Source of the DNA: Bacteriovorax sp. MedPE-SWde
GTDB lineage: Bacteria > Bdellovibrionota > Bacteriovoracia > Bacteriovoracales > Bacteriovoracaceae
DNA: 64,000 nt
NCBI GenBank assembly: GCA_001874305.1
Contig: MPCU01000008.1
Location: forward strand, 155,274 to 219,273
Direction of reading: 5' to 3'
Shown one piece after another: positions 25,015-33,240 of this stretch. The notes under the pieces were generated by a model. The model made no database searches. It had not been told where the DNA came from and saw only the letters and a program-made list of their open reading frames with translations. Position 1 is the stretch's first letter. Every line of letters starts with the position of its first letter. The position numbers were made by a program, and so were the translations under genes.

Positions 25015-25909
25015 TGCAAGAATCCTCTCTACTAGTAACAACTCTCAAGTGCTCACTTAGGCAACGGCCAAGGTATTCACAATCGTTACAAAAAGAGTTT
25101 CCCCCTACTTTAAGCTTCTCATTATTACTCCACTCTATATATTCTTCTATTTTATCTATCTTAAGAAATAGCTCTCGATCTAATTCGTCAAAGTCTAATA
25201 CCGCGAGACTTCCATCGGGCGTAATATAAATATGGTCATCAGAAAAAGAGTTAGTAATCCCTGACGACACTCCTTTTAGATTTTCTTCATTTACAAAGAT
25301 ATAATCTTTATCAATTTCAAAAACCTTTTTAACAAAGTCTTCGTATTCGCTAAATTTGATTTTATAATGATTTGCCTGATTAAAAGAATATGGCTTTATC
25401 TCAAGACTCTTAATATTTTCTAGACGAGAGATATTGCTAAACACACTCTTTATTTCGTTCAAAGACCAGTTAACAACCTCAACCCCTGCGAGCATTAAGA
25501 GGTTAATGTCTCGACCAATATCTTCCATATTCTTTAAAACTTCTTGGGATTTTCTCCTAACATTTCCTTCCCAGCTAACTGATAGAGAAATGTCTTTTCG
25601 CTTAAAGAAAGGATTAACTTTACTCAAGTTTGTAATAGCATTGAAATCAACACTCTCCAGATCAAAGAGGTCTGCGATCTGATTAAGATAAGATTCTTCG
25701 AGAAGAGCTATTTCTCCTCCATACAGATCAACACAATCAATATTAAAGAACTTCTCTATCTCAGCAATTCGTTCCCTAAGGGTACTAAGAGATATTGTCT
25801 TTCTATCAGAAAGCTCTTCTTTCGTTAAATAGCAAAAGTTACAATCAAAATTACAGAAGTAAGTCGGGTTTATAGATAGAGTAATCGACGGCTTATTTTT
25901 AGTGCTCAT
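24974..25909 (-). CDS. Radical SAM/SPASM-like enzyme 1
   Basis: Started at the ATG at 25909 (311 residues); a TTG four codons earlier is possible, and neither has a good ribosome-binding site, as expected for a start coupled to the overlapping upstream gene. The SAM cluster motif C-N-F-D-C-N-F-C (Cys 19, 23, 26) opens the barrel and Y-G-G-E follows. The C-terminal part has C-N-D-C-E-Y-L-G-R-C and a later Cys (E-D-S-C-N), as in SPASM-type auxiliary cluster domains that act on peptides. The substrate is most likely the Cys/His-tailed protein encoded at 28.8 kb (inference from context). Confidence 0.88.
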   Translation of the reverse strand: MSTKNKPSITLSINPTYFCNFDCNFCYLTKEELSDRKTISLSTLRERIAEIEKFFNIDCVDLYGGEIALLEESYLNQIADLFDLESVDFNAITNLSKVNPFFKRKDISLSVSWEGNVRRKSQEVLKNMEDIGRDINLLMLAGVEVVNWSLNEIKSVFSNISRLENIKSLEIKPYSFNQANHYKIKFSEYEDFVKKVFEIDKDYIFVNEENLKGVSSGITNSFSDDHIYITPDGSLAVLDFDELDRELFLKIDKIEEYIEWSNNEKLKVGGNSFCNDCEYLGRCLSEHLRVVTSREDSCNGFYNLIKWHERL

Positions 25910-26897
25910 TGAGATCAACAATTCTATTTGCTAATGTTTTCATTAGAGAGCAATGGTCATCAATCATTTCATGTCTCTTAAGGTCTTGAATCGTTTTCTT
26001 ACATCCATTACAAATGGAGAACATTGGACATGTATAACACTCATCTTTAAGAGAGTTTATTTCATAGACCTGACTAAGAGGAAGAGTAACTTCTTTTGAG
26101 GCCATTTCTTTATCAAAGTCAATTGGGTATTCATCATCGTCACCAAAGGCACCACAACTATAATAGTCCCCTTCAGGTTGAAGACATCGAATGTTTTTGT
26201 CACAGTCTCTATTTTGAGGACAGACAGTATTACTCCCACGAAGCCTCTTAATCATCTGCTTGGAATTAAACTCCCAATCCAGAAGGCCTTCATCGATTAC
26301 TTTTAAATATAGTTCATAAATTTTTGACAATTGATATGGGCGACTTTGATCCCCTGAGGCCATTGCATAATTAAGCTTACACTCAACACCCATTCGCTTT
26401 GCAAGCCTCACATTATCTATTGCAGTATCTTCATTTTCTTCTGCAACAACGGAGATAAAGTCTGGTCGATATCCAATCTTCTCTAGGAACAAGTTAGATA
26501 CTTTCCAAAAAATATCTTCTGTAAAAACTTTAGACTTAGTAATACGTCTTGTTTCACCATAATTAAATGAAGTCGTAACCCCTACTCTTTCATTCTTAAA
26601 TATATCAACCCACTTATCTGGTCGCTGATAGAAATCCCAAAGGTTAGAAGTTAAACTAATCGTAGTAGGCATCTCCCTCTGGTCTAAGAAATTAATGAGT
26701 TTATCATAGTACGAAGGGCTCATTATTAGTGGGTCACCACCATTAACTATAATTGTGTTTGTATCAGGGAACCTATCAAGAAACTCAAAGACCTTGTCTA
26801 AACTTAAGACACTCTTTTTACTCTGAGAAATATTTGTCGAGCTACAAAAAGTACATGCAAAGTTACATATCTCTGTTGGCTTAATAATGAGTTCCAA
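25899..26897 (-). CDS. Radical SAM/SPASM enzyme 2
   Basis: I prefer the TTG at 26897 (333 residues) because AAGGGG lies 5 nt before it; a GTG two codons earlier overlaps that site. The SAM motif is C-N-F-A-C-T-F-C (Cys 11, 15, 18) and the SAM-amine motif is N-G-G-D-P-L. The C-terminal domain has C-L-Q-P-E-G-D-Y-Y-S-C-G and then C-Y-T-C-P-M-F-S-I-C-N-G-C-K-K, a typical SPASM arrangement for one or two extra 4Fe-4S clusters. It is the first gene of the minus-strand unit that leads into the exporter, and it is divergent from enzyme 3. Confidence 0.92.
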   Translation of the reverse strand: MELIIKPTEICNFACTFCSSTNISQSKKSVLSLDKVFEFLDRFPDTNTIIVNGGDPLIMSPSYYDKLINFLDQREMPTTISLTSNLWDFYQRPDKWVDIFKNERVGVTTSFNYGETRRITKSKVFTEDIFWKVSNLFLEKIGYRPDFISVVAEENEDTAIDNVRLAKRMGVECKLNYAMASGDQSRPYQLSKIYELYLKVIDEGLLDWEFNSKQMIKRLRGSNTVCPQNRDCDKNIRCLQPEGDYYSCGAFGDDDEYPIDFDKEMASKEVTLPLSQVYEINSLKDECYTCPMFSICNGCKKTIQDLKRHEMIDDHCSLMKTLANRIVDLNEH

Positions 26898-26903
26898 TAA
26901 CAC

Positions 26904-26980
26904 CCCTTGTCATATTTAATAAAATTGTTATTCCTAAATAGATAATATAATATTTTATATAGAAATCATAATGGAGTCAC
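26904..26980. promoter_or_regulatory. Divergent promoter region between radical SAM genes 2 and 3
   Basis: A 77-bp, very AT-rich gap between divergent starts. TATAAT (26946-26951) faces the + strand gene, with TTGTTA (26925-26930) 15 bp upstream. GGAG precedes the + strand ATG by 4 nt. Both arms of the locus could be controlled from here. Confidence 0.5.
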
Positions 26981-28063
26981 ATGTCGAATGATCTAATGGT
27001 CTATTTAAAGACAACTGATACTTGTCAGCTGAACTGTAATCACTGTTTTACTAATGGAAGTAATGGTAAGAAAGGTTTTTTTGACCCGAAGGCCACTATT
27101 GATTTCTTCAGAAGATTAAAACATCTCAATATATATTCAGGTCGTGGAAATATCTCTCTACATGGAGGAGAACCACTTCTATGTCCAAAAGAGACTATTT
27201 TTGAAGCTTGGAATGGTATCAAAGAGATCTTTCCTGAAATGTGGTGGTCTATGCAAACCAACCTCACATACAAAATCACAGACGATAAATACGAAATCTT
27301 CGACAAAGTATGTGAGAAGTCCTGGGGAACATCTTGGGACTATAAAATTCGCTGGACTGATGAAAAGCAAGAGAACCTGTGGCGTACCAATGTTAAGAAT
27401 ATGGCCGAAGCTGGTCACAATATAACAGTTATGGTTAGCCTTTCAGGAAATGTTATTAGAAATAAAGAACCTATTGAAATCATAGATGATATGGCATCTC
27501 TTGGTGTAAAGCATATTAACTTTGAAAGAGTAACTGCAAATGGAAATGCACTGCAGTTTATAGATCAAGGAATTATGCCTTCTAATATTGAGCTTGATAA
27601 ATGGCTTCACAGAATGTGGGAGCAAACTAAGCTTCACCAGACATGGAAGTATATTGATAATATGTTTTTAGACTCGATATTATCTTCATTTGTTTATCAA
27701 ACATATTCTGGATGTCGATCAAGATCATGCGAGCAAAAGATCTTCACATTAAATGCAGATGGAACAGTTGGTGGCTGTCCAAACAATGCAGTAGAGAAAA
27801 CCTATGGTCGAATAACTGATGAAGTTGCCACTCTTCTTTCAAGTCCGAATAGACTTTGTAATATTAGCTCTGAAATGAATAGAGATCTTCCATGTATGAC
27901 GTGTCCCGTTTTTGATATCTGTAACGGAGACTGTTACCAGCTTTCTTGGCAAGATGATATTTGTGCGGCCCCAAAATCTCTAATGACTGACTTAAAACTC
28001 AACTCACAAAGAGACCTAGGGCTATATAAAGAAGTACTAGATGGTTTTATGGGGCAGGAATAG
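26981..28063 (+). CDS. Radical SAM/SPASM enzyme 3
   Basis: 360 residues. The SAM motif C-Q-L-N-C-N-H-C-F-T-N-G (Cys 15, 19, 22) and the SAM-amine motif S-L-H-G-G-E-P-L are textbook. The C-terminal SPASM domain has C-R-S-R-S-C-E, G-T-V-G-G-C-P-N-N and C-M-T-C-P-V-F-D-I-C-N-G-D-C, the ligand pattern seen in peptide maturases. It resembles sulfatase/quinohemoprotein-type maturases in layout. GGAG is 4 nt before the ATG. Its 3' end overlaps the convergent unknown gene by 17 bp. Confidence 0.93.
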   Translation: MSNDLMVYLKTTDTCQLNCNHCFTNGSNGKKGFFDPKATIDFFRRLKHLNIYSGRGNISLHGGEPLLCPKETIFEAWNGIKEIFPEMWWSMQTNLTYKITDDKYEIFDKVCEKSWGTSWDYKIRWTDEKQENLWRTNVKNMAEAGHNITVMVSLSGNVIRNKEPIEIIDDMASLGVKHINFERVTANGNALQFIDQGIMPSNIELDKWLHRMWEQTKLHQTWKYIDNMFLDSILSSFVYQTYSGCRSRSCEQKIFTLNADGTVGGCPNNAVEKTYGRITDEVATLLSSPNRLCNISSEMNRDLPCMTCPVFDICNGDCYQLSWQDDICAAPKSLMTDLKLNSQRDLGLYKEVLDGFMGQE

Positions 28064-28829
28064 TTTCTAAGTAGTTTCCAACCTTAACTAACTCGTCCAT
28101 GCTGACAGTACCAGTGGCATGGGCAGCGAACATTTGAAAAACCTCATTTTCATCACAGAAAAAGAACTCAAAAAGGTTCTTCCCTCTAAAGATATATTCA
28201 TCAAATTGCTGCTTAAAGTACTTTAACTCTGTTCTTGGTTGTACAAGAAAGAATAGCTCCATAAATGATGGAATGGAAAACATCTTAACAACATTTGCCC
28301 CAATATAGAGAACATCATCAATAATTTCAAAATTGTGCTCAAATTCAATTTCATTGAGTGGAATGTCATCGCTATCTTCGATTTTCTTTTTTAAACATTT
28401 TTGAGAAAAGATCATTGTACTCTCAATGAACTGCTCCCAACGATAACAGAGACCTTCATTTCTTTTAAAGAATTCTTTTCTCTCATCTTCAGTAAAGATC
28501 AGGTTACCAAAAACCTCGTCGACATTGATTCCTCTGATATAGAGAATTAACGCCGCGACATTTATTCTAAGAGAGTCTGCTGTAACGATATTTCGCGTTT
28601 CCATAAATGACTTTATCGCCTCTTCTTTTTCTTCAAAAGAGCAATTTGAAAAATCAAATTCAACAGGCAGTTCAAGATTAGAAACATAGTTATAAAGAAC
28701 AGTTCCCTTAATCTCTATTTTTGAATAGTCTGCAATATAGACATTATCTTTATTTTCAATAAACTCTTTAAGTTCTTCAACTTTTAGAGGTAGTGAAACT
28801 TCTTTTAAAGTTTTATTATTCTCGCTCAC
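28047..28829 (-). CDS. Unknown 260-residue protein directly after the candidate precursor
   Basis: Starts with GTG at 28829; the first base overlaps the TAG stop of the candidate precursor, and GGAG lies 6 nt upstream, so translation is coupled. The protein is acidic and has no signal peptide. It is rich in Phe and Glu (F-L-V-Q, F-E-F-F-F-C-D-E-N-E-V-F-Q-M-F) and has a few scattered Cys with no cluster motif. It ends in L-E-T-I-P-A-P. No family is recognised. Tight coupling to the candidate precursor suggests a partner or chaperone of the peptide; this is inference. Confidence 0.72.
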   Translation of the reverse strand: MSENNKTLKEVSLPLKVEELKEFIENKDNVYIADYSKIEIKGTVLYNYVSNLELPVEFDFSNCSFEEKEEAIKSFMETRNIVTADSLRINVAALILYIRGINVDEVFGNLIFTEDERKEFFKRNEGLCYRWEQFIESTMIFSQKCLKKKIEDSDDIPLNEIEFEHNFEIIDDVLYIGANVVKMFSIPSFMELFFLVQPRTELKYFKQQFDEYIFRGKNLFEFFFCDENEVFQMFAAHATGTVSMDELVKVGNYLETIPAP

Positions 28830-29449
28830 TATCTTCTCCCTCTAGAGCTGTGACAATTATCATGACAAGCACTATGACAAACCTGAATAGCAACAGTACT
28901 GCTCGTCATATGATCAATGACAATTGCTCTAAGTCTTTCAATAAGAGCGTTTACATCCGCTTCCGTTGCAACATTTCCAGAAGTAAATGGTGTTAATACA
29001 TCTGTTCCATAGCTTCCGCCTCCAGCGACGTAACTTCTAAACGTTGCTATATTCATACGATAAGAGTCGTTTAAAGCGGAGATTGTATTCGAGTATATAT
29101 TTGTCCAAGAACTTGGAGAATCTGCATAATCACCTCCAGAGTTTGAATACCCTATTGGTGTATTTGCTCTTGTCATAGTTGCACTACGGATTGATGTTAG
29201 ATTGTAGGCATAGAACTGAAAGAGATCCACCATCGCAGAAACTGTTAGCTTTCCACCAGCGACAGAAACCTGAGTAAAGTTAGATGGGTCAACAGCATAA
29301 TCAGAAGAATAAACTAAAGGACTTGTTCCTTTCAATGCCGGAATAGCGTAGTTCTTATCTCTATCGATATAAGTTCTTGCGGCCTCAATTACTCTCGTAT
29401 TGAAGTAAGCTATCTTACTATTCTTATCTACCGGATCACCTGCCGACAT
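28829..29449 (-). CDS. Candidate modified-peptide precursor ending in three Cys-His-x-x tetrads
   Basis: 206 residues with a very strong ribosome-binding site (AGGAGG, 4 nt before ATG), stronger than that of its neighbours, as expected for a substrate. Residues 1-~186 are a soluble, Ser/Thr/Tyr/Ala-rich region without Cys or signal peptide. The only three Cys of the protein are at 191, 195 and 199, each followed by His: C-H-S-A, C-H-D-N, C-H-S-S, and then R-G-R-R at the end. This long leader with a short Cys/His repeat tail is the layout of radical SAM-modified peptides such as His-Xaa-Ser proteins, though the repeat here is different. It sits between a cluster-less radical SAM homologue and an unknown gene, all on one message. 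Modification, cleavage and export are not shown. Confidence 0.75.
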   Translation of the reverse strand: MSAGDPVDKNSKIAYFNTRVIEAARTYIDRDKNYAIPALKGTSPLVYSSDYAVDPSNFTQVSVAGGKLTVSAMVDLFQFYAYNLTSIRSATMTRANTPIGYSNSGGDYADSPSSWTNIYSNTISALNDSYRMNIATFRSYVAGGGSYGTDVLTPFTSGNVATEADVNALIERLRAIVIDHMTSSTVAIQVCHSACHDNCHSSRGRR

Positions 29450-29463
29450 TAGTCCTCCTAGAC

Positions 29464-30363
29464 TTAAAGCTGTTCTAAAAATTCTACCAGTTTACTAGAG
29501 AATGGACAATCTTTGAGTTTAATATCATTCAAAACGCTAAGGACATTCCTATCCGTACAGATATTTAAATTACGACAAGTTTTGCATGGCATCAGCCCGG
29601 CAACTTCAAACTGACTCATCATTAAGCTATTAATTTTCCCCACAATACTACTAATACTGAGATTCTCCAGTTCCAAAGATTTAAAATCAAGAGATAGTGG
29701 CTCATAAAGCGTAGGAATAACGAAAGTACCATTCTCTCCAACCCTTACACGCGCCCTAGAAAAGAGATTACGGTTTCTCTCACCAAGAGAAACGAGAAAG
29801 TTCTGGTAGCCAGTACTCCTTCCAAGCTCTTCAAAGAAGTTTTTCCAAAATTGAAGATCTGCAACTAGCTCGGTGTAGTTCTTTACTTCTATATGCCTAA
29901 TAAGTATTTCAAACTCTTTATTCGAAAGAGTTGTAAACTTCTCTTCTATTTCTAAGTTGATCAGAGGGATATCATTCACGTCTCTCTTATTAACAAAGAA
30001 AGAAAATCGAGGGGTCCTAGAAAGTACAGCGCTAACACTTGACACAAACTCCTTCACATTAAGTAGAGAGTTCATACTTATATCAACATTAAAGTAAGTT
30101 TGGGTTTCTTCTATCTGTGAAAGTATCTCCAAGCTATTGGAAGAAATTGGCAAATCTCCTAATCTAATATTAATACCTAGACAAATCTTAGGGTTATTTT
30201 TTAAGAAATTAGTAATTTGAGTCATACTTTCGCGACAGCGAGGTATTTCGAAGAGCTCTAGCTCTTCAATCCTATGATCAGGGCCAGGGATCTCACCTAA
30301 AGAAGCAAAAACCTCAGAATATCTCTCGCTAGAAAGAGAATCTATATGAAAACTTAAATCCAT
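29464..30363 (-). CDS. Radical SAM homologue without the SAM-cluster cysteines (pseudoenzyme)
   Basis: 299 residues. The C-terminal end C-K-T-C-R-N-L-N-I-C-T-D-R-N-V-L, followed by K-D-C-P-F-S, matches the auxiliary-cluster tails of the two radical SAM enzymes at 30.4 and 31.5 kb. The L-x-F-W-K-N-F-F block also aligns with those enzymes. The C-x3-C-x2-C motif is absent: before the tail only two isolated Cys remain (in P-R-C-R and K-I-C-L). It therefore should not cleave SAM. It is the first gene of the three-gene unit with the candidate precursor (14 bp away), so it may bind the precursor and present it to active enzymes. Confidence 0.72.
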   Translation of the reverse strand: MDLSFHIDSLSSERYSEVFASLGEIPGPDHRIEELELFEIPRCRESMTQITNFLKNNPKICLGINIRLGDLPISSNSLEILSQIEETQTYFNVDISMNSLLNVKEFVSSVSAVLSRTPRFSFFVNKRDVNDIPLINLEIEEKFTTLSNKEFEILIRHIEVKNYTELVADLQFWKNFFEELGRSTGYQNFLVSLGERNRNLFSRARVRVGENGTFVIPTLYEPLSLDFKSLELENLSISSIVGKINSLMMSQFEVAGLMPCKTCRNLNICTDRNVLSVLNDIKLKDCPFSSKLVEFLEQL

Positions 30364-30447
30364 ACTAAAGTTTTATCCTTTCTTAAGATAATTAACAACT
30401 CTGATTAAAAATATTTTATAATTAAAGAACTTAACAAGGGTTAGTGC
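30364..30447. promoter_or_regulatory. Divergent promoter region upstream of the precursor unit
   Basis: An 84-bp AT-rich gap between divergent genes. A perfect TATAAT lies at 30417-30422 for the + strand gene, whose ATG (30448) is preceded by AAGGG with 7-nt spacing. On the minus strand AAAGGA is 12 nt before the ATG of the pseudoenzyme gene. The precursor unit is presumably started from this gap. Confidence 0.5.
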
Positions 30448-31551
30448 ATGCCGATCATAAGTAGAAATTTTGAAGCTATGTCTATAGCGAAGAGTACAAA
30501 GAAGTCAGTGAGTGAACTGGGTGATTATACAATTAGAATAAACCTAGAATTTCTAAAAGGGTGTGAATTTACATGTCCAGGCTGCTACGTAAATAGAAGT
30601 AATGACTTTACCGTTGATGACTTAAGTATGGTGGAAGATGCAGTAACTAGCTTTCAAGAGAGTGGTTTTAACTTTGATGAAATAATCTTAGGTCCGACAG
30701 ACTTCTTCTCTGCCCTTAACTGTGACCAAGTTCTTAAGAATGCTAAATTTAGAAGTATTTTTAAGTCTTCTGATATAACTCTAATATTAATTTCTACTCT
30801 TCAAACTAAAGAAGAAGAAATAATTAGAAGAATAAAGCTTCTAAACGACAGTATTAATAGTGAATGTGATATTGAGTTTCTCATTGTATTTGATCTAGAA
30901 AAGATTCTAAGTAAAGATCAAGACTATATAGAAGAGATCAAAAGAAAGATTAAGCTATTGGATAACGTTAAAGCAGATGTCGATTATGCGTTCCAAATTA
31001 ATATCAGAGATATTAATGGCCTCGAGAATTTTAATCTGTTGGAATTAACAAGCTATGTTCGAGATGAGTTTGATACGATTGTTGAGTTTAATCCATCTTT
31101 TCTAAGGTCTTCCAATGAAAAGAATATTCATGAAACTCTTCATAAGTGGAACAACTTATTAGCTCACAACTATTCTAAGATAGAAGCTAAAGATGTTAAG
31201 AATGTTCTCTTTACTATGGGGAATAAAAATCATGCAAGTCTTAGTGAAGTAACCTACAACTATAAGAATGGTACTTTCTATACATGTCCATTTGTTTACG
31301 AAAATATTTTCAATACAGGTGAGCGCTTTAAAATCAATGCCACAGGAGACAATGGTAGGTACAAATTAAGCGACTTTCATGATCATAGAAATAGAACAAC
31401 GGTTGAACAATTGCAATATAGTGAAAAGACTCGAGAATGCTCAAGCTGTAATCACCTACTCTCTTGTGTAGGTAAGCAAGTTCTCCAGTTCATGGAAGAA
31501 TATAAGATAAAGACATGTCCACTCGCTAAAGAAGTAATGGACCTCTACTAA
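30448..31551 (+). CDS. Radical SAM enzyme 4 (GPT-motif paralogue)
   Basis: 367 residues. SAM motif C-E-F-T-C-P-G-C-Y-V-N (Cys 39, 43, 46). Where most radical SAM enzymes have G-G-E, this one has I-L-G-P-T-D-F-F-S-A, a segment it shares nearly word for word with the neighbouring enzyme 5. The C terminus has C-S-S-C-N-H-L-L-S-C-V-G-K and K-T-C-P-L-A, a cluster-binding tail shared with enzyme 5 and with the pseudoenzyme. The three form one local paralogue group, apart from enzymes 1-3 and 6. The substrate is probably the Cys/His-tailed precursor (inference). Its stop overlaps the convergent enzyme 5 by 4 bp. Confidence 0.9.
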   Translation: MPIISRNFEAMSIAKSTKKSVSELGDYTIRINLEFLKGCEFTCPGCYVNRSNDFTVDDLSMVEDAVTSFQESGFNFDEIILGPTDFFSALNCDQVLKNAKFRSIFKSSDITLILISTLQTKEEEIIRRIKLLNDSINSECDIEFLIVFDLEKILSKDQDYIEEIKRKIKLLDNVKADVDYAFQINIRDINGLENFNLLELTSYVRDEFDTIVEFNPSFLRSSNEKNIHETLHKWNNLLAHNYSKIEAKDVKNVLFTMGNKNHASLSEVTYNYKNGTFYTCPFVYENIFNTGERFKINATGDNGRYKLSDFHDHRNRTTVEQLQYSEKTRECSSCNHLLSCVGKQVLQFMEEYKIKTCPLAKEVMDLY

Positions 31552-32624
31552 AAGATTTCTTTAAACTCTTCGGGAAAGATACAGTCAGTCTTACCACGAA
31601 CTTCCATAAAGTTAAGAACATTTCTCCCCACACATGGAGTTAGATATGAGCATTGCTCACAATTACTAGTTTGTCCTGCGTACTGATAACCTTTTGTTTG
31701 AAGTCCTGTATGCATTGCAAGAATCGAATCCGCACTAAGATCATCAACAAGAAATAAATCACTCTTATCAATTATCTGCTCATAGATAAACGGACTAAAG
31801 AAAACTTTATCATCGAGAATATTAAGACATATTGTATTAGCTGTATTGTGATGCTTATCAACACTTGTAAGACATAGATCACGATGATCACTCTTACTAA
31901 GAACATCTTGAAGAAAACCTTTCCAATATGATAGTTTTCCATCAATTAGCTTGTTGTTATTTGTTCTAAAAAATCCTGGGTTAAACTCTAAGATAGTATT
32001 AAATTCTGTTTTTATAAATTCAACAGTTTCAGCATACTTCTCTCTAAGTACTTCATTATTTCCAATATTAACAACATATGACCAGTCGATAACCTTAGGT
32101 GAGTTATTTTCAAAATGATTTAATGCCCACTTATTCTCATCTAAATACACCTGATCTCTATCAAGCATTTTATTAGAATTTAAAGGTACAAGAAATTCTA
32201 AAATCATGTCTTTTCTATAAAAGCTTTCGTTATCTAAAATATTAAATATTTCAAGGAAGTTCTCCCTATCCATATTACTAAATACACAAGAAGCAGTAAT
32301 TCTAGTTTTCTCGTTAAAACTAAGAAGCTTTTGAAAGTAAGGATCTTTTAAAATTTCTATTGTATTTCTTGCACTAAAGAAGTCTGTTGGACCTAGAATA
32401 AGTTCTCTAAACCTAAGGCCCTTTCCTGTAAGATCCTCTGCGATCTTACATGCGTTCTTTAGAACCTCTGACCAATCACCTTTACGTTCTTTTTGAATGA
32501 AGCAGCCATCACAGAAGTGAACACAGCCGTTTAAGATATCAAGGTTTAAGACAAAGTCCATGCTGTTAATATTATCAACATTTGTCTTACACATTTTTCC
32601 TAAAAAACCAGTCTCAATAACCAT
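31548..32624 (-). CDS. Radical SAM enzyme 5 (GPT-motif paralogue)
   Basis: 358 residues. SAM motif C-V-H-F-C-D-G-C-F-I (Cys 34, 38, 41), then L-I-L-G-P-T-D-F-F-S-A-R-N as in enzyme 4. E-F-N-P-G-F-F-R-T and a tail C-E-Q-C-S-Y-L-T-P-C-V-G-R-N-V-L complete the shared pattern. The last Cys is in T-D-C-I-F-P. GAGG lies about 7 nt before the ATG. It is transcribed alone, between a convergent paralogue and the divergent Cys-repeat protein gene. Confidence 0.9.
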   Translation of the reverse strand: MVIETGFLGKMCKTNVDNINSMDFVLNLDILNGCVHFCDGCFIQKERKGDWSEVLKNACKIAEDLTGKGLRFRELILGPTDFFSARNTIEILKDPYFQKLLSFNEKTRITASCVFSNMDRENFLEIFNILDNESFYRKDMILEFLVPLNSNKMLDRDQVYLDENKWALNHFENNSPKVIDWSYVVNIGNNEVLREKYAETVEFIKTEFNTILEFNPGFFRTNNNKLIDGKLSYWKGFLQDVLSKSDHRDLCLTSVDKHHNTANTICLNILDDKVFFSPFIYEQIIDKSDLFLVDDLSADSILAMHTGLQTKGYQYAGQTSNCEQCSYLTPCVGRNVLNFMEVRGKTDCIFPEEFKEIF

Positions 32625-32764
32625 TTTGCTGCCTCTATTTATAATTTTTAGATACTTATAATTTTAAGTGACAAAGCTATCCATGTAAAGAAATTCATAG
32701 GATAATGAAGCTAACTTATGTATCATATATCTACTATATTATTTCATATTCTCGGAGTTTTAAA

Positions 32765-33238
32765 ATGATCTATTTCTTACTTATACTCTCAGCATTTAGT
32801 ACATCTGTTATGGCAAAAGATGGTCACTGTGCAGCTAAGAATATGGCGGATGGAAATAAGGTCGCTAAATGTGAAAAGTATGACAAGCAATCCAAAAAAT
32901 GTAAGAAGAAAAGAGATTGTAAATGGATAAACTACAATAAGGCCATCACTGCTTGTAATGCCATAAAGAAAGAGGATACTGATCTTTGTGAAGAGCATGA
33001 TGATTCAAAAGACTCTTGTAACTACAACGATGATAAGTGTAAGTGGTATGACCTTGGAAAGCCAAGTTTTAAGTGTTTCCCTAATACAAAAGATGGAAAA
33101 GTAGCTGTTACTCCTGAAAGCTTCAAGTTTTGCGAGAAGTTTAATCACAGCGAAGAAGATTGCCTCGACGACACAGATAAGAAGTGTTTTTGGCAAATTC
33201 ATATTCCAACAATTCAAACGATAAACCTAGTTAAGTAA
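32765..33238 (+). CDS. Secreted protein with three Cys-rich repeats, in a unit with radical SAM enzyme 6
   Basis: I start it at the ATG at 32765 (157 residues): GGAG lies 7 nt upstream and the product begins with a signal peptide (MIYFLLILSAFSTSVMA). An ATG 60 nt upstream lacks both. The mature part has three degenerate ~35-residue repeats of the form C-E-x-[Y/H/F]-[D/N]-x-S-x3-C-x4-6-[D/K]-C-x-W, in all about a dozen Cys with many Lys and Asp. It probably folds through disulfides outside the cytoplasm. The next gene, radical SAM enzyme 6, starts 2 bp after its stop. It could be a second substrate of the locus or simply a neighbour. Confidence 0.7.
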   Translation: MIYFLLILSAFSTSVMAKDGHCAAKNMADGNKVAKCEKYDKQSKKCKKKRDCKWINYNKAITACNAIKKEDTDLCEEHDDSKDSCNYNDDKCKWYDLGKPSFKCFPNTKDGKVAVTPESFKFCEKFNHSEEDCLDDTDKKCFWQIHIPTIQTINLVK

Positions 33239-33240
33239 GA

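Noticed and set aside
28829..29449. Assignment to the His-Xaa-Ser (HxsA) system
   Set aside because: The tail repeat is Cys-His-x-x, not His-x-Ser, and the set of six radical SAM genes does not match the HxsB/HxsC pair.
32705..32764. Upstream ATG for the Cys-repeat secreted protein
   Set aside because: It has no ribosome-binding site and would hide the signal peptide; the ATG at 32765 has GGAG at good distance.
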